Source: Candidatus Yaniella excrementigallinarum
GTDB lineage: Bacteria > Actinomycetota > Actinomycetes > Actinomycetales > Micrococcaceae
Direction of reading: 5' to 3'
DNA: 59,365 nt
Assembly (NCBI GenBank): GCA_019113675.1
Contig: DXHA01000017.1
Location: 1-59,365 of the forward strand
A program made the position numbers and the translations under genes. Under the pieces are notes generated by a model. That model searched no databases and was not told the DNA's origin. It worked only from the letters and a program-made list of their open reading frames with translations. Each line of letters starts with the position of its first letter. Within the stretch, counting starts at the first letter, position 1. Below are positions 25,428 to 36,090 of this stretch, in pieces.

Positions 25428-27149
25428 ATGACGTCTAAAAACCCCGAAATTGACATGAAGCCGCGTTCGCGCGATGTAACTGATGGCTACGAACGGGCTC
25501 CGGCCCGTGGAATGCTGCGTGCGGTTGGCATGGGCGATGAGGATTGGGATAAGCCGCAGGTAGGTATCGCATCGTCCTGGAATGAAATCACACCGTGCAA
25601 CCTTTCACTCGACCGATTGGCTGAAGCCGCCAAAACCGGTGTACATGCGGCCGGCGGCTACCCGCTGGAGTTCGGCACTATTTCGGTATCCGATGGTATT
25701 TCCATGGGGCACGACGGCATGCACTTCTCGCTGGTCTCACGCGAGGTGATTGCTGACTCGGTAGAAACCGTGATGATGGCAGAGCGTCTGGACGGCTCAG
25801 TTCTGTTGGCTGGCTGTGATAAGTCACTACCGGGGATGCTCATGTCAGCCGCTCGGTTGGATTTGGCATCAGTGTTTGTCTACGCCGGTTCGATCATGCC
25901 TGGCTATGCCACGCTATCTGACGGTGTGGAACGTCAGGTCACACTGATTGATGCTTTCGAAGCGGTTGGCGCTTGTGCCCGCGGGACCATGTCATTAGAA
26001 GATTTGGACTCCATTGAACGTGCGATCTGCCCGGGCGAAGGTGCCTGCGGTGGTATGTACACGGCCAACTCCATGGCATCAGTGGGGGAGGCCTTGGGTA
26101 TGTCTCTGCCGGGTTCGGCTGCCCCGCCATCGGCAGATCGTCGTCGTGATTATGATGCACGTAGGGCCGGTGAGGCTGTGGTTAACATGTTGGCCAAGGG
26201 TATTACTGCCCGCGATGTGCTAACCAAGAAGGCGTTTGAAAATGCTATCGCTGTAATGATGGCATTTGGTGGGTCATCCAATACTGTGCTGCACTTGCTG
26301 GCCATTGCCAATGAGGCTGGCGTGGATCTGACCCTGCACGACTTCAACCGTATTGGGGATAAGATCCCACATATTGCAGATATGAAACCATTTGGTCAAT
26401 ACGTTATGACTGATCTGGACCGCATCGGTGGTGTACCAGTGGTCATGCAGGCGCTGCTGGATGAAGGCCTGCTGCACGGTGACGCATTGACGGTAACCGG
26501 TAAGACCGTTGCTGAAAACCTGGCAGAGCTGAAGCCAGCCAAACTTGATGGCGCGGTACTGCGTACCATGGATGATCCTATCCACGCCACAGGTGGTCTG
26601 ACGATTCTGCACGGTTCGATGGCACCGGAAGGCGCGGTTGTGAAATCAGCTGGTTTTGATGCCGAAGTCTTTGAAGGCACCGCACGAGTATTTGAACGCG
26701 AACAACAGGCCATGGATGCACTGGCTGCCAACGAGCTGAAAAAAGGCGACGTCGTGGTGATCCGCTACGAAGGACCAAAGGGAGGTCCGGGCATGCGCGA
26801 AATGTTAGCCATCACCGGTGCAATTAAAGGTGCCGGTCTTGGTACCGATGTGCTGTTGTTAACCGATGGTCGTTTCTCTGGTGGTACCACCGGGTTGTGC
26901 ATCGGTCATATCGCCCCGGAAGCTGCTGTTGGTGGACCGATTGGATTAGTCGAAGACGGCGACAGTATTCGCGTTGATATTGCTAACCGCACTATCGATC
27001 TTGACGTCAGCGAAGAAGAACTGGCTACCCGGAAACAAAACTGGAAGCCAATTGCACCAAAATTTACCACCGGTGTGCTTGGAAAATTTGCCACGCTTGT
27101 GCAGTCAGCGGCAGAAGGCGCTCACTGCAACGTCGAGGTAGAGCTCTAA
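25428..27149 (+). CDS. ilvD: dihydroxy-acid dehydratase
   Basis: This 573-residue IlvD catalyses the third step of valine/isoleucine synthesis, dehydrating dihydroxy acids with an iron-sulfur cluster. Cluster and active-site motifs are visible: GCDKSLPGM near 125, [18 protein letters not shown] near 200 and GRFSGGTTG near 485. The ATG at 25428 is preferred over the TTG two codons earlier. AGTAGGAT upstream could act as ribosome binding site or as a -10 (TAGGAT, 6 nt before ATG). It precedes the ilvBNC attenuator. Confidence 0.96.
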   Translation: MTSKNPEIDMKPRSRDVTDGYERAPARGMLRAVGMGDEDWDKPQVGIASSWNEITPCNLSLDRLAEAAKTGVHAAGGYPLEFGTISVSDGISMGHDGMHFSLVSREVIADSVETVMMAERLDGSVLLAGCDKSLPGMLMSAARLDLASVFVYAGSIMPGYATLSDGVERQVTLIDAFEAVGACARGTMSLEDLDSIERAICPGEGACGGMYTANSMASVGEALGMSLPGSAAPPSADRRRDYDARRAGEAVVNMLAKGITARDVLTKKAFENAIAVMMAFGGSSNTVLHLLAIANEAGVDLTLHDFNRIGDKIPHIADMKPFGQYVMTDLDRIGGVPVVMQALLDEGLLHGDALTVTGKTVAENLAELKPAKLDGAVLRTMDDPIHATGGLTILHGSMAPEGAVVKSAGFDAEVFEGTARVFEREQQAMDALAANELKKGDVVVIRYEGPKGGPGMREMLAITGAIKGAGLGTDVLLLTDGRFSGGTTGLCIGHIAPEAAVGGPIGLVEDGDSIRVDIANRTIDLDVSEEELATRKQNWKPIAPKFTTGVLGKFATLVQSAAEGAHCNVEVEL

Positions 27150-27172
27150 GCACTGTTTGCTCGGGGCCCGAT

Positions 27173-27330
27173 TTGACAATTTCGGGCAAAACGACGAGTA
27201 TGAGGGCATGTCGAAGACCCTACTAGTCGTTATTTAGCAGCGCATGGACTGAAGAATATTTCAGTTGGCGACACCGCCGTCCATGCGCTGAACCCCGAGC
27301 AGGCATACCCGCCGTAGCCGGGGTTTTTTT
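27173..27330 (+). promoter_or_regulatory. ilvBNC promoter and transcription attenuator
   Basis: The promoter is -35 TTGACA (27173-27178), a 17-bp spacer and -10 GAGTAT (27196-27201), putting the start at or near the A of the leader-peptide ATG at 27208. After the leader stop codon, AGCGCATGGAC (27239-27249) pairs with GTCCATGCGCT (27279-27289), enclosing smaller hairpins. Then AACCCCG (27291-27297) pairs with CGGGGTT (27319-27325), followed by a run of T to 27330, forming the terminator. This is the layout of a leader-peptide attenuator sensing branched-chain aminoacyl-tRNA. Confidence 0.85.
27208..27237 (+). CDS. ilv operon leader peptide (MSKTLLVVI)
   Basis: This 9-codon ORF ends in Leu-Leu-Val-Val-Ile and stops 1 nt before the first attenuator hairpin. 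All three regulated amino acids are represented, which is the signature of an ilv leader peptide. It appears to be translated leaderless, because the -10 ends 6 nt before the ATG. Confidence 0.85.
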   Translation: MSKTLLVVI

Positions 27331-27423
27331 GTGGGTATCGCGACACCGCGCAGCACCCTACGACGCGAACGACGTCGACAGTACTAAAAACTGCACATCT
27401 TACGACTGATCGAGGCATATTCC

Positions 27424-29292
27424 ATGAGTTCTGGATCAAATATCACCCCGTCGGTGATGCCATCTCACCCGCCGCAGCGGGAAAAATCTGCACACGACTC
27501 TGATACCCAGGCCGTCCCAGGACCAAACCGGGTGGTGCCACCTGTCAGCATGACCGGCGCCCAGGCCATTGTTCGTTCGCTTGAAGAACTCGACGTCACC
27601 GATGTCTTCGGCCTACCAGGCGGCGCTATTCTGCCCACCTACGACCCACTCATGGATACCTCGCGGATTCGTCACATTCTCGTGCGTCACGAGCAAGGTG
27701 CCGGCCACGCCGCACAGGGCTATTACCTGGCCACCGGCAAAACTGGGGTAGCCATTGCCACCTCTGGCCCCGGGGCAACCAACCTGGTCACTGCCATTGC
27801 CGATGCCAACATGGATTCTGAAGCCGTAGTCTTTATTACCGGCCAGGTCGGGTCCAAACTCATTGGCTCCGATGCTTTCCAAGAAGCCGACATCGTGGGT
27901 ATCACCATGCCCATCACCAAACACTCATTTCTGGTGCGCCGCGCCGAAGACGTTCCACAGGCTCTGGCCGAAGCGTTCTACATCGCCAATACCGGTCGTC
28001 CCGGCCCGGTGTTAGTTGATGTCACCAAGGATGCCCAGGAATCCGAAATGCAATTCTCCTGGCCACCGGTCATGGACCTGCCAGGCTACCGTCCTGTGAC
28101 CCGTGGACACTCCCGCCAGGTGCGCGAGGCTGCCAAACTCATCCAAGAAGCCAAACGTCCGGTGCTTTATGTTGGTGGCGGCACCATGCGTGCCCAAGCC
28201 GCCACAGAACTGACCGAACTGGCCAAAACCACCGGCGCACCGGTGGTCACCACGCTCAATGCTCGCGGGGTCTTTCCGGATCATGACCGCCAAAACTTGG
28301 GTATGCCCGGCATGCACGGTACGGTTTCGGCAGTATCCGCCCTGCAAATGTCAGACCTGCTGATCACCCTGGGGGCACGCTTTGATGACCGGGTCACAGG
28401 CCAACTGGCCTCATTTGCTCCACAGGCTAAGGTCATCCACGCCGATATCGACCCGGCTGAGATCTCCAAAAACCGGGCAGCTGATGTTCCCATCGTTGGT
28501 GATGTCAAAGCCATCCTGCCGGAACTGACTCAGCAAGTGCGCAATAGCTTTGATACCCATGGCACCCCGGATCTTACCGAATGGTGGGACATCATCAATC
28601 GCACCCGGGCCACCTACCCACTGGGCTACACCCCAACCGATGATGGACTGATGGCACCACAAAAAGTCATCGAGACTCTTTCTGAAATTGCCGGTCCCGA
28701 AGCCATCTATGTAGCAGGTGTGGGCCAACACCAAATGTGGGGTGCACAATTTGTCGGCTACCAGCGGCCAAACCAATGGATGAACTCCGCTGGACTTGGC
28801 ACCATGGGCTTTGCCATCCCAGCGGCCATGGGCGCCCAAGTGGCCGAACCCGACCGTGCGGTCTGGGCCATCGATGGGGATGGTTGCTTCCAGATGACCA
28901 ACCAAGAACTTGCTACCTGCGTTATTAACCAAATCCCCATCAAAATCGCCCTCATTAATAACTCCTCGTTGGGCATGGTCCGTCAATGGCAGACCCTGTT
29001 CTACGACTCCCGGTATTCCAACACCGATCTGAACACCGGTGCCAACAGCATTCGGGTCCCAGACTTCGTCAAACTCGCTGAAGCCTACGGTGCCGTAGGC
29101 ATTCGGGTAGAAGAAGAAGCCGATGTTGCCCCGGCCATCGAACGGGCTATGGAAATCAACGACCGCCCCGTCCTTGTTGATTTCGTGGTCTCGGCCGACT
29201 CCATGGTCTGGCCCATGGTCCCATCGGGAGTTTCCAACGATGAAATTCAAGTAGCCCGGGACATGACCCCGGATTGGGACGAGGAGGACTAA
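27424..29292 (+). CDS. ilvB: acetolactate synthase, large subunit
   Basis: This 622-residue thiamine-diphosphate enzyme has three domains. The first has the catalytic Glu in [14 protein letters not shown] near 85, the central FAD domain has [12 protein letters not shown], and the last has the GDG...N diphosphate motif ([12 protein letters not shown] through NNSSLGM) near 480-520. It makes acetolactate or acetohydroxybutyrate from pyruvate. A polar N-terminal extension of about 35 residues is typical of actinobacteria. It stands downstream of the attenuator; ilvN starts 1 nt after its stop. Confidence 0.97.
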   Translation: MSSGSNITPSVMPSHPPQREKSAHDSDTQAVPGPNRVVPPVSMTGAQAIVRSLEELDVTDVFGLPGGAILPTYDPLMDTSRIRHILVRHEQGAGHAAQGYYLATGKTGVAIATSGPGATNLVTAIADANMDSEAVVFITGQVGSKLIGSDAFQEADIVGITMPITKHSFLVRRAEDVPQALAEAFYIANTGRPGPVLVDVTKDAQESEMQFSWPPVMDLPGYRPVTRGHSRQVREAAKLIQEAKRPVLYVGGGTMRAQAATELTELAKTTGAPVVTTLNARGVFPDHDRQNLGMPGMHGTVSAVSALQMSDLLITLGARFDDRVTGQLASFAPQAKVIHADIDPAEISKNRAADVPIVGDVKAILPELTQQVRNSFDTHGTPDLTEWWDIINRTRATYPLGYTPTDDGLMAPQKVIETLSEIAGPEAIYVAGVGQHQMWGAQFVGYQRPNQWMNSAGLGTMGFAIPAAMGAQVAEPDRAVWAIDGDGCFQMTNQELATCVINQIPIKIALINNSSLGMVRQWQTLFYDSRYSNTDLNTGANSIRVPDFVKLAEAYGAVGIRVEEEADVAPAIERAMEINDRPVLVDFVVSADSMVWPMVPSGVSNDEIQVARDMTPDWDEED

Positions 29293-29293
29293 C

Positions 29294-30860
<1,567 letters not shown>

Positions 30861-30872
30861 GTCTGCTTAATC

Positions 30873-30911
30873 AACGGGGTATCGGAACTAAACCGATACC
30901 CCGTTGTTGTG
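30873..30911 (+). terminator. ilvBNC terminator (shared with convergent lipoprotein gene)
   Basis: AACGGGGTATCGG (30873-30885) and CCGATACCCCGTT (30893-30905) form a perfect 13-bp stem with a 7-nt loop, followed by GTTGTGT. It lies between the convergent ends of ilvC and the lipoprotein gene. Confidence 0.88.
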
Positions 30912-30922
30912 TCTAGATAAAA

Positions 30923-31375
30923 CTATTCGGAGACTTCGGCTCCTGTTACTGCATAAGGCTGGCCATCGCTGGCCAATTCATCGTTGACTTCTAGTTCAAG
31001 AACCGTGCCATACGTTGCTTCTTCATAGGTCACCATGACTATACCGTCTTCAGAGGCACTATCAGAGTCACTTTCGGTTTGCTCCCAGTCCGTATTGTCG
31101 GGCATGGCGTAACTTTCTAGCGTGTCAACAGCTTGAGGGGCGGCGAGGTCCTTCATAGCTGGCTCATCACCGTCACCCCAGGCCTCCACCAGCGCGTCGG
31201 CATAGTCTTCAGCGTTTGTTGGAAAGTCAATGTCAGACTGTGACTCTGATGCAGTCGTTTCCGGGTCACCAGTCTCTTCGGGAGGAGGAACTGTAGAATC
31301 ATCACAGCCTGTGACTGCAAGTCCTGCTATAAAGAGCAGTGCTACAGATGAACTGATGGGTGCTTTCGTGAACAT
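30923..31375 (-). CDS. lipoprotein of unknown function, paralogue 1
   Basis: This 150-residue protein has a lipoprotein signal peptide (lipobox VTGC, Cys24), a Pro/Thr/Glu-rich linker and a C-terminal domain of about 90 residues. The domain shares the frame DFPTNAxDYADALVxAWGxGDE and the GQPxAV ending with the protein at 33075. I do not know the family. GGGAGG lies before the ATG. An 18-bp promoter element (31398-31415) is shared with the paralogue. Confidence 0.75.
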   Translation of the reverse strand: MFTKAPISSSVALLFIAGLAVTGCDDSTVPPPEETGDPETTASESQSDIDFPTNAEDYADALVEAWGDGDEPAMKDLAAPQAVDTLESYAMPDNTDWEQTESDSDSASEDGIVMVTYEEATYGTVLELEVNDELASDGQPYAVTGAEVSE

Positions 31376-31684
31376 TGTACCTCCCGCGACGATCGCGCCA
31401 GTGTCATAAGCCTGGCTGGCCCGTACGATGAACTCATACGCACCACAACTCCATTGTCGTCCGAGTCACATAAGCCTGGCAACCAATTATGATCGCTAGT
31501 GTCTAGCTACCGGAGGCAAGGATTGGATCCGCCAAGCCCCAAGGACATGACACCCGAGCTAGGTTTGACAGTGATCCAGATGATGGTCGTGAGCCTCGAA
31601 ATGGTCTGGTGGTACAACGACCCCCGAAGCAGGCACGCTTCTGGCAGATGAAGGGTGTGTGGATGTCAACATGTTCCGGCGGCC
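31376..31684. other. intergenic region with repeated CATAAGCCTGGC
   Basis: No convincing gene is seen. The promoter of the lipoprotein gene lies at its left end. The 12-mer CATAAGCCTGGC occurs twice as a direct repeat (31405-31416 and 31469-31480). A 34-codon plus-strand ORF near 31538 has no homology I recognise. Confidence 0.4.
31398..31415 (-). promoter_or_regulatory. shared promoter element of lipoprotein paralogue 1
   Basis: On the minus strand the element reads CCAGGCTTATGACACTGG. It matches the element before paralogue 2 at 16 of 18 positions and contains a TATGAC that could be the -10. CCAG and CTGG ends give it a partial dyad. Confidence 0.5.
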
Positions 31685-32161
31685 CTAAAAAAGAAGCGAT
31701 TCTTGGCTAAATACTGCAACTACCACAGCGCTGCTTATAAAAAGTATTTGCATGATGGTGCGTAGGGCTAGTCCCGTGTGGGGAGAAGCGGGATGTCGAT
31801 GATCTTGTGCAGCATATACATTAGCTGGAAACATGACCACCATCAGTGCAGCAAGAGCCAGAGCTGAGATCGTCCGAACGCCAACCGCCCAAGATGGGGG
31901 AATAACCAGTCCTACGACTCCAAGGACTTCCAGCACGCCCGTAATTGTCACCAAAAGCGCTGGATGGGGCAGTTTGGGCGGAATAATTGCAATGAGTCCA
32001 GCACGGCGAGGCTGTGTGAAATGCGCGCTAGCGGTGAGTAGAAACATTGCCGCTAATCCGATTGCAAGGGCTTTTGGCCAAGTGTTAAGGTACCCAATTC
32101 CGGCCAAACCAAGTAGGCGTGCCATACCGCTAGTAATGATGAAAGTAATCAGGGGTGCCAT
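31685..32161 (-). CDS. DoxX-family membrane protein
   Basis: This 158-residue protein has four hydrophobic helices with intervening FTQPRRAG and GVLEVLGVVGLVIP, typical of the DoxX/DoxD family of small quinone- or redox-linked membrane proteins. Function in this subfamily is not established. GGGGAAATTCA precedes the ATG. It is divergent from a TetR regulator, and two near-identical operators lie between them. Confidence 0.82.
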   Translation of the reverse strand: MAPLITFIITSGMARLLGLAGIGYLNTWPKALAIGLAAMFLLTASAHFTQPRRAGLIAIIPPKLPHPALLVTITGVLEVLGVVGLVIPPSWAVGVRTISALALAALMVVMFPANVYAAQDHRHPASPHTGLALRTIMQILFISSAVVVAVFSQESLLF

Positions 32162-32175
32162 TGAATTTCCCCAAT

Positions 32176-32249
32176 CTAGACAGTGGCTAGTTGTGAATAA
32201 GCCTAGCTTATGGTTGTAATCTAGTCAATGTCTAGTTATCTGTTATGCT
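32176..32249. promoter_or_regulatory. divergent promoters with two TetR operators
   Basis: CTAGACAGTGGCTAG (32176-32190) and, inverted, CTAGACATTGACTAG (32221-32235) agree at 13 of 15 positions and each is a partial palindrome. For doxX (minus) a -35 TTGACT (32223-32228) lies in the second operator, and a -10 TAGGCT (32200-32205) follows with a 17-bp spacer. For the TetR gene a -10 TATGCT (32244-32249) ends 6 nt before the ATG. Binding would repress both genes. Confidence 0.75.
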
Positions 32250-32255
32250 GGTGCT

Positions 32256-32819
32256 ATGGCAACGAAGTATCATCACGGCAACCTCCGGCAAGAGGTGCTG
32301 GCCGCTGCCGCTGATTTGATAGCAAGCCGGGGAGTCGACGCACTATCCATGCGCGATCTAGCGCGTCAAGCCGGAGTCTCCCATGGTGCGCCCGCACATC
32401 ATTTTGGTGAACGCCGGGGCTTACTAACCGCACTTGCTACCGACGGGTTCCAGCGCCTCGCGACAATTCTGGAACCGTCGGTGACTGCGGAGCATTTCGA
32501 CCAGACGGCCGTTGCTTATGTTCGCTTCGCTGCCACGCATCCTGGGCACTTCGATGTGATGTTTCGTTCAGAGTGTCTTGATCTTCAAGACCGAGATCTG
32601 CGTGCGGCCCAGCAGCGTACCTCGCAGCTTTTGGCCGTGGGGGTCGATTTAATTGACGACGACCGCCTGGTGATTGATCGGCCAGATGCCCGCCATGCGG
32701 CCTGGTCATTGGTACACGGTTTGGCCGCACTGTGGCTCAATGGAGTGCTGGAGGGCAACGACCTCGAGGGCTTAACGCTGGCGGCCGCTCATCAGTTATT
32801 CGGCCCACCGTTGCTTTAG
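32256..32819 (+). CDS. TetR-family transcriptional regulator
   Basis: This 187-residue repressor has an N-terminal helix-turn-helix at about 8-55 (LRQEVLAAAADLIASRGVDA, then MRDLARQAGVSHGAPAHHFG). The C-terminal ligand domain (about 75-180) resembles the TetR_C_33/WHG group. It is probably translated from a leaderless mRNA. It likely represses itself and the divergent doxX gene; the ligand is unknown. Confidence 0.9.
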   Translation: MATKYHHGNLRQEVLAAAADLIASRGVDALSMRDLARQAGVSHGAPAHHFGERRGLLTALATDGFQRLATILEPSVTAEHFDQTAVAYVRFAATHPGHFDVMFRSECLDLQDRDLRAAQQRTSQLLAVGVDLIDDDRLVIDRPDARHAAWSLVHGLAALWLNGVLEGNDLEGLTLAAAHQLFGPPLL

Positions 32820-33074
32820 CCCATCTCGCCGGCGCGATCTCCGACTCGCAGCAAACCAACCGCCGCAGCACTGGAAAATCCTGCACAGGTCGTAAGACGT
32901 TAGCCACCATGGGACAACGCAGTGGCAGAAAGCAAATCAACAGGGTGGCTGTGGTGCTGACGAAATAAGACCAAGAGCCAATCGTCCGCGTGGCTTAGAC
33001 GCAGTAGTATGCAAACCGGTATCTACTGCACGGTGGCAAAATCGTTGAGAATCAAACCATAGTGGGATCACAAA

Positions 33075-33644
33075 TTATTCGGTGAATTTTGCTTCCTTTA
33101 CGGCTTGGGGCTGGCCATTACTGGCAGCTTCGTTTCCGATTCGTAGTTCAACTTTTGTACCATCATCAGCGTTTTCGTAGGTGACAAAGGTTGAACCAGC
33201 ACCCGAATCACATTCGGTCTGCTTCCAACTAGAACCACCCGGCATGCCGTAATCCTTCAGGGCGTCAACGGTCTGTTGTTCAGCAAAGTCGTTCATGGCT
33301 GATTCATCGCCTTCACCCCAAGCGACCACTAGAGCGTCGGCATAGTCTAAGGCGTTGGTTGGAAAATCCGTGTCTTGGTCTTCATCCGGGGCCGAACTGT
33401 CATCTTCGGGTGCTGAGGTATTCTGCTTCGGTGTTGAATCGTCATCAGCCTCCTCTGTGGATAATCCGTTGTCCTGTGATGGCTGTTCTTCAACGGTTTC
33501 TGATTCCGTGACAGTGACTTCCGGTTCAGATGCTTTAGGGCTAGCTTCGGATGTGTCGTCAGTCGAATTGCCGCATCCTGTGATTGCTAGCCCCGCGGCA
33601 AATACCAATGCGGCGAAAGGCTTTGTTGGCGTTTTGGTAGACAT
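33075..33644 (-). CDS. lipoprotein of unknown function, paralogue 2
   Basis: This 189-residue paralogue of the lipoprotein at 30923 has lipobox ITGC (Cys24), a longer Ser/Thr/Asp/Glu-rich linker (about 27-95) and the same C-terminal domain (DFPTNALDYADALV, YGMPGGSSWKQTE, VTYENA, GQPQAV). GGGGAGGC precedes the ATG. The two genes differ mainly in linker length. Function unknown; a surface-exposed binding or sensing role is only a guess. Confidence 0.75.
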   Translation of the reverse strand: MSTKTPTKPFAALVFAAGLAITGCGNSTDDTSEASPKASEPEVTVTESETVEEQPSQDNGLSTEEADDDSTPKQNTSAPEDDSSAPDEDQDTDFPTNALDYADALVVAWGEGDESAMNDFAEQQTVDALKDYGMPGGSSWKQTECDSGAGSTFVTYENADDGTKVELRIGNEAASNGQPQAVKEAKFTE

Positions 33645-33668
33645 TGCTGCCTCCCCACGACGGTGTTA

Positions 33669-33686
33669 CCAGTGTTATCAGCCTGG
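33669..33686 (-). promoter_or_regulatory. shared promoter element of lipoprotein paralogue 2
   Basis: Minus strand reads CCAGGCTGATAACACTGG, 16 of 18 positions identical to the element at 31398-31415 before paralogue 1, at nearly the same distance from the start codon. It probably carries the -10 and a common regulator site. Confidence 0.5.
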
Positions 33687-33785
33687 TCGGTCCGCAGGGT
33701 AAGCCCGTACGGGCCATAGCTCCATTGTCCCCCTTAAGAATCAGGCGTTGCAACCAGCTTCCGTCAGTAGCCGTGCTGCTGCGCA

Positions 33786-34157
33786 TTAGTCCTCGAAGGC
33801 AGTTTTCATGCACCGCATAGCGGCAAGGGTCTTTGGCACGCCGATATAGGGGAGAAGGTGCACGAAGCATTCAGCGACTTCCTCTTTGGTCATGCCAGCC
33901 ACATCGACGGCAGTCTTAATGTGACCAGTTAGTTGTGGTTCGGTACCGCCCATGGCAGCCAGTGCAGCCATATTCAGCATCTGCCGGTCACGCAGTTCAA
34001 GCCCTTCACGCTGGTAGGTTCCACCAAAAACAGCGCCAACTACCCAGTCTGAAGCGCCGGGTGCAAATTCGTCCAGCTGTTGTTTCCATGCAGCAGCGCT
34101 TTCTGGTGACTGGGTTTCTGCAACGAACTGATTGCCTTTATCCATGCTGAGTTCCAA
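33786..34157 (-). CDS. carboxymuconolactone decarboxylase family protein
   Basis: This 123-residue protein of the CMD/AhpD-like family has the helical core VGAVFGGTYQREGLELRDRQ through GGTEPQLTGHIKTAVDVAGM and EVAECFVHLLPYIGVPKT. It lacks the AhpD CxxC motif, so it is more like the gamma-carboxymuconolactone decarboxylase branch; no aromatic catabolism genes are nearby. The TTG at 34157 is chosen because GAGGAGG lies about 6 nt before it, while the ATG at 34145 would be too far away. A truncated copy lies at 35862. Confidence 0.8.
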   Translation of the reverse strand: MELSMDKGNQFVAETQSPESAAAWKQQLDEFAPGASDWVVGAVFGGTYQREGLELRDRQMLNMAALAAMGGTEPQLTGHIKTAVDVAGMTKEEVAECFVHLLPYIGVPKTLAAMRCMKTAFED

Positions 34158-34345
34158 AATATCCTCCTCAAATGAGATGAACGTTCAGCAGGCTATCATC
34201 TGTTGGACTTTTCAGCGGGAGGTGACGCTGACCGTCAGTGGCTAGCTTGATTAGCTCATTGATTTGGACTGAGCGGACAAAACACCTTCGTAGCATCGTG
34301 CTATCGGTATCGTAATATGGTTCACAATTTTAGTACGCTTGGCCC

Positions 34346-35854
34346 ATGGAAACCTTCGAGAATCTCAACTCTTGGCTCAATAATGCTGAAGAATGGCTTT
34401 GGACTTGGGTCGGTACTGGCATTGTGGCGATCGTGGCACTGTACTTCACGTTCCGCACCGGTGCTGTTCAAATTCGGATGATTCCGAACATGCTCCGTTC
34501 CATCACCGAAAGGACTCAGAAGGATGAATCTGCACCAGACCGACGTAAGTCATTATCGTCATTCCAAGCATTTACGGTATCTGCAGCAGCTCGGGTAGGG
34601 ACAGGTAATATCTCCGGTGTTGCTGGGGCGATATTCCTTGGTGGACCCGGGGCGGTTGTCTGGATGTGGGTCATGGCGATCTTTACATCCGCCGCGAGTT
34701 TCATTGAATCAACACTGGCCCAGCTCTATAAGGCCCGCAGGGCGGATACTTACAAAGGTGGCCCAGCGTTCTACATCCATAGGGGCCTGGGTAGCCGTGT
34801 GTTCGGCGGGATTTTCGCGGTGCTATTCATTTTCTGTTTTGCTTTAGCATTCACCTCGCTGCAGGCTAATACTATCGTTGATGCCGTTGATGGAGCGGTT
34901 GCTGTCTATACTGATCCGGAAGCTCTGCCGTGGCTGCCGATTGTGATAGGGGCTATCTTGGCAGCATTCACCGCCTTCATTGTGATCGGTGGCATGCGAC
35001 GGGTGGCCACGGTCGCTCAAAATTTGGTGCCACTGATGGCGTTGATCTACCTGGTACTTGGTCTGATTATCGTTTTGACTAACGCCGAGGAGCTGCCTCG
35101 CGTGATCAGCCAGCTGTTTACAGGTGCTTTTGACTTCCAGGCAGTCGGCGGTGGTGCGGTCGGTACTGCGATCATGCACGGTGTGCAGCGCGGTATGCTC
35201 TCCAACGAGGCTGGAATGGGTTCTGTGCCAAATGTTGCTGCGACTTCTTCGATCAGTCACCCGGTTAAGCAAGGACTGGTGCAAACACTGGGCGTCTACT
35301 TTGACACCCTGTTGGTTTGTTCTATCACGGCCTTCATTGTGCTGGTCGCGTTCCCGGACGTCTCAGCCGGTGGCGAGGGACTAGTAATGGTCCAGGAATC
35401 ATTGACATCCAGCTTTGGCGCTCTGGGTGCAGTGGCGCTTGCTGCTATCATGTTTTTGTTAGCGTTCACCTCAGTTCTGGGGAACTATTCTTACGGTGAA
35501 GCAAATATGAACTATCTCACCCGTAGCAGAGGTTGGCTCCAGGCATTTGGGTGGGCTGTGACGCTGATGGTGTTTATCGGATCGGTTATCAGCGTCGAGC
35601 TAGCATGGTCCATTGCAGGTGTTTCGATGATTGTCATAGCCGTCATCAACCTGGTGGTCATCACCTTATTGAGCAAGCCGGCATTGATATTGTTCCACCA
35701 TTATCAGACTGAGAGAAAAGCCGGCCGCAACCCCATTTTTCTTGCATCGGACCTGCCTGAAATCGAAAACGTTGAATGTTGGGAGAAAGAAGACGTCCAA
35801 GATTACCTCGATGCGCGAGATGGTCAGCGCGAGGTTTTGGGCGGTCCGAACTAA
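34346..35854 (+). CDS. alanine/glycine:sodium symporter (AGCS family)
   Basis: This 502-residue membrane protein has about eleven helices and the AGCS signature GTGNISGVAGAIFLGGPGAVVWMW near 85. It also has the conserved VQRGMLSNEAGMGSVPNVAA near 275 and LGNYSYGEANMNYL near 380. It imports alanine, glycine or a related amino acid with Na+. No clear ribosome binding site precedes ATG 34346. It stands between the CMD gene and its broken copy. Confidence 0.92.
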   Translation: METFENLNSWLNNAEEWLWTWVGTGIVAIVALYFTFRTGAVQIRMIPNMLRSITERTQKDESAPDRRKSLSSFQAFTVSAAARVGTGNISGVAGAIFLGGPGAVVWMWVMAIFTSAASFIESTLAQLYKARRADTYKGGPAFYIHRGLGSRVFGGIFAVLFIFCFALAFTSLQANTIVDAVDGAVAVYTDPEALPWLPIVIGAILAAFTAFIVIGGMRRVATVAQNLVPLMALIYLVLGLIIVLTNAEELPRVISQLFTGAFDFQAVGGGAVGTAIMHGVQRGMLSNEAGMGSVPNVAATSSISHPVKQGLVQTLGVYFDTLLVCSITAFIVLVAFPDVSAGGEGLVMVQESLTSSFGALGAVALAAIMFLLAFTSVLGNYSYGEANMNYLTRSRGWLQAFGWAVTLMVFIGSVISVELAWSIAGVSMIVIAVINLVVITLLSKPALILFHHYQTERKAGRNPIFLASDLPEIENVECWEKEDVQDYLDARDGQREVLGGPN

Positions 35855-35861
35855 ATCGGCT

Positions 35862-36090
35862 CTAGGGGAGAAGTTGCACGAAGCATTCAGCGACTTCTTC
35901 TTTGGCCATGCCAGCCACATCGACGGCGGTCTTATTGTGACCGGTTAGTTGTGGCTGGGTGCCGCACATGGCAGCCAGTGCAGCCATAGGCAGCATCTGA
36001 TGGTCACGTAGGTCAAACCCTTCACGCTGGTAGGCTCTACCAAAGACAGCGTCGACTACCCGGTCAGAAGCGCCCGGTGCAACTTTATCT
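35862..36090 (-). pseudogene. truncated copy of the carboxymuconolactone decarboxylase gene
   Basis: The minus strand encodes, without a start codon, APGASDRVVDAVFGRAYQRE and continues colinearly with the protein at 33786 (about 75% identity by eye over 70 residues) to AECFVQLLP, where a TAG replaces the last 14 codons. The 5' end of the homology coincides with the stop of the SRPBCC gene. It should be a non-functional duplicate fragment. Confidence 0.85.

Noticed and set aside
27158-27301. TGCTCGGGG (27158-27166) complementary to CCCCGAGCA (27293-27301) as an antiterminator pairing
   Set aside because: The upstream arm lies before the predicted promoter at 27173-27201, so it would not be in the attenuator transcript unless ilvD read-through RNA is considered.
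31538-31642. 34-codon plus-strand ORF (MTPELGLTVIQMM...)
   Set aside because: No ribosome binding site, no recognisable family and atypical composition; not enough to call a gene.
32820-33074. Possible transposase remnant between TetR gene and lipoprotein 2
   Set aside because: Neither strand gives recognisable transposase motifs or terminal repeats; nothing else is visible there.
34190-34345. Possible glycine riboswitch before the AGCS symporter
   Set aside because: No tandem glycine-aptamer core or other conserved riboswitch motif is visible in this region.
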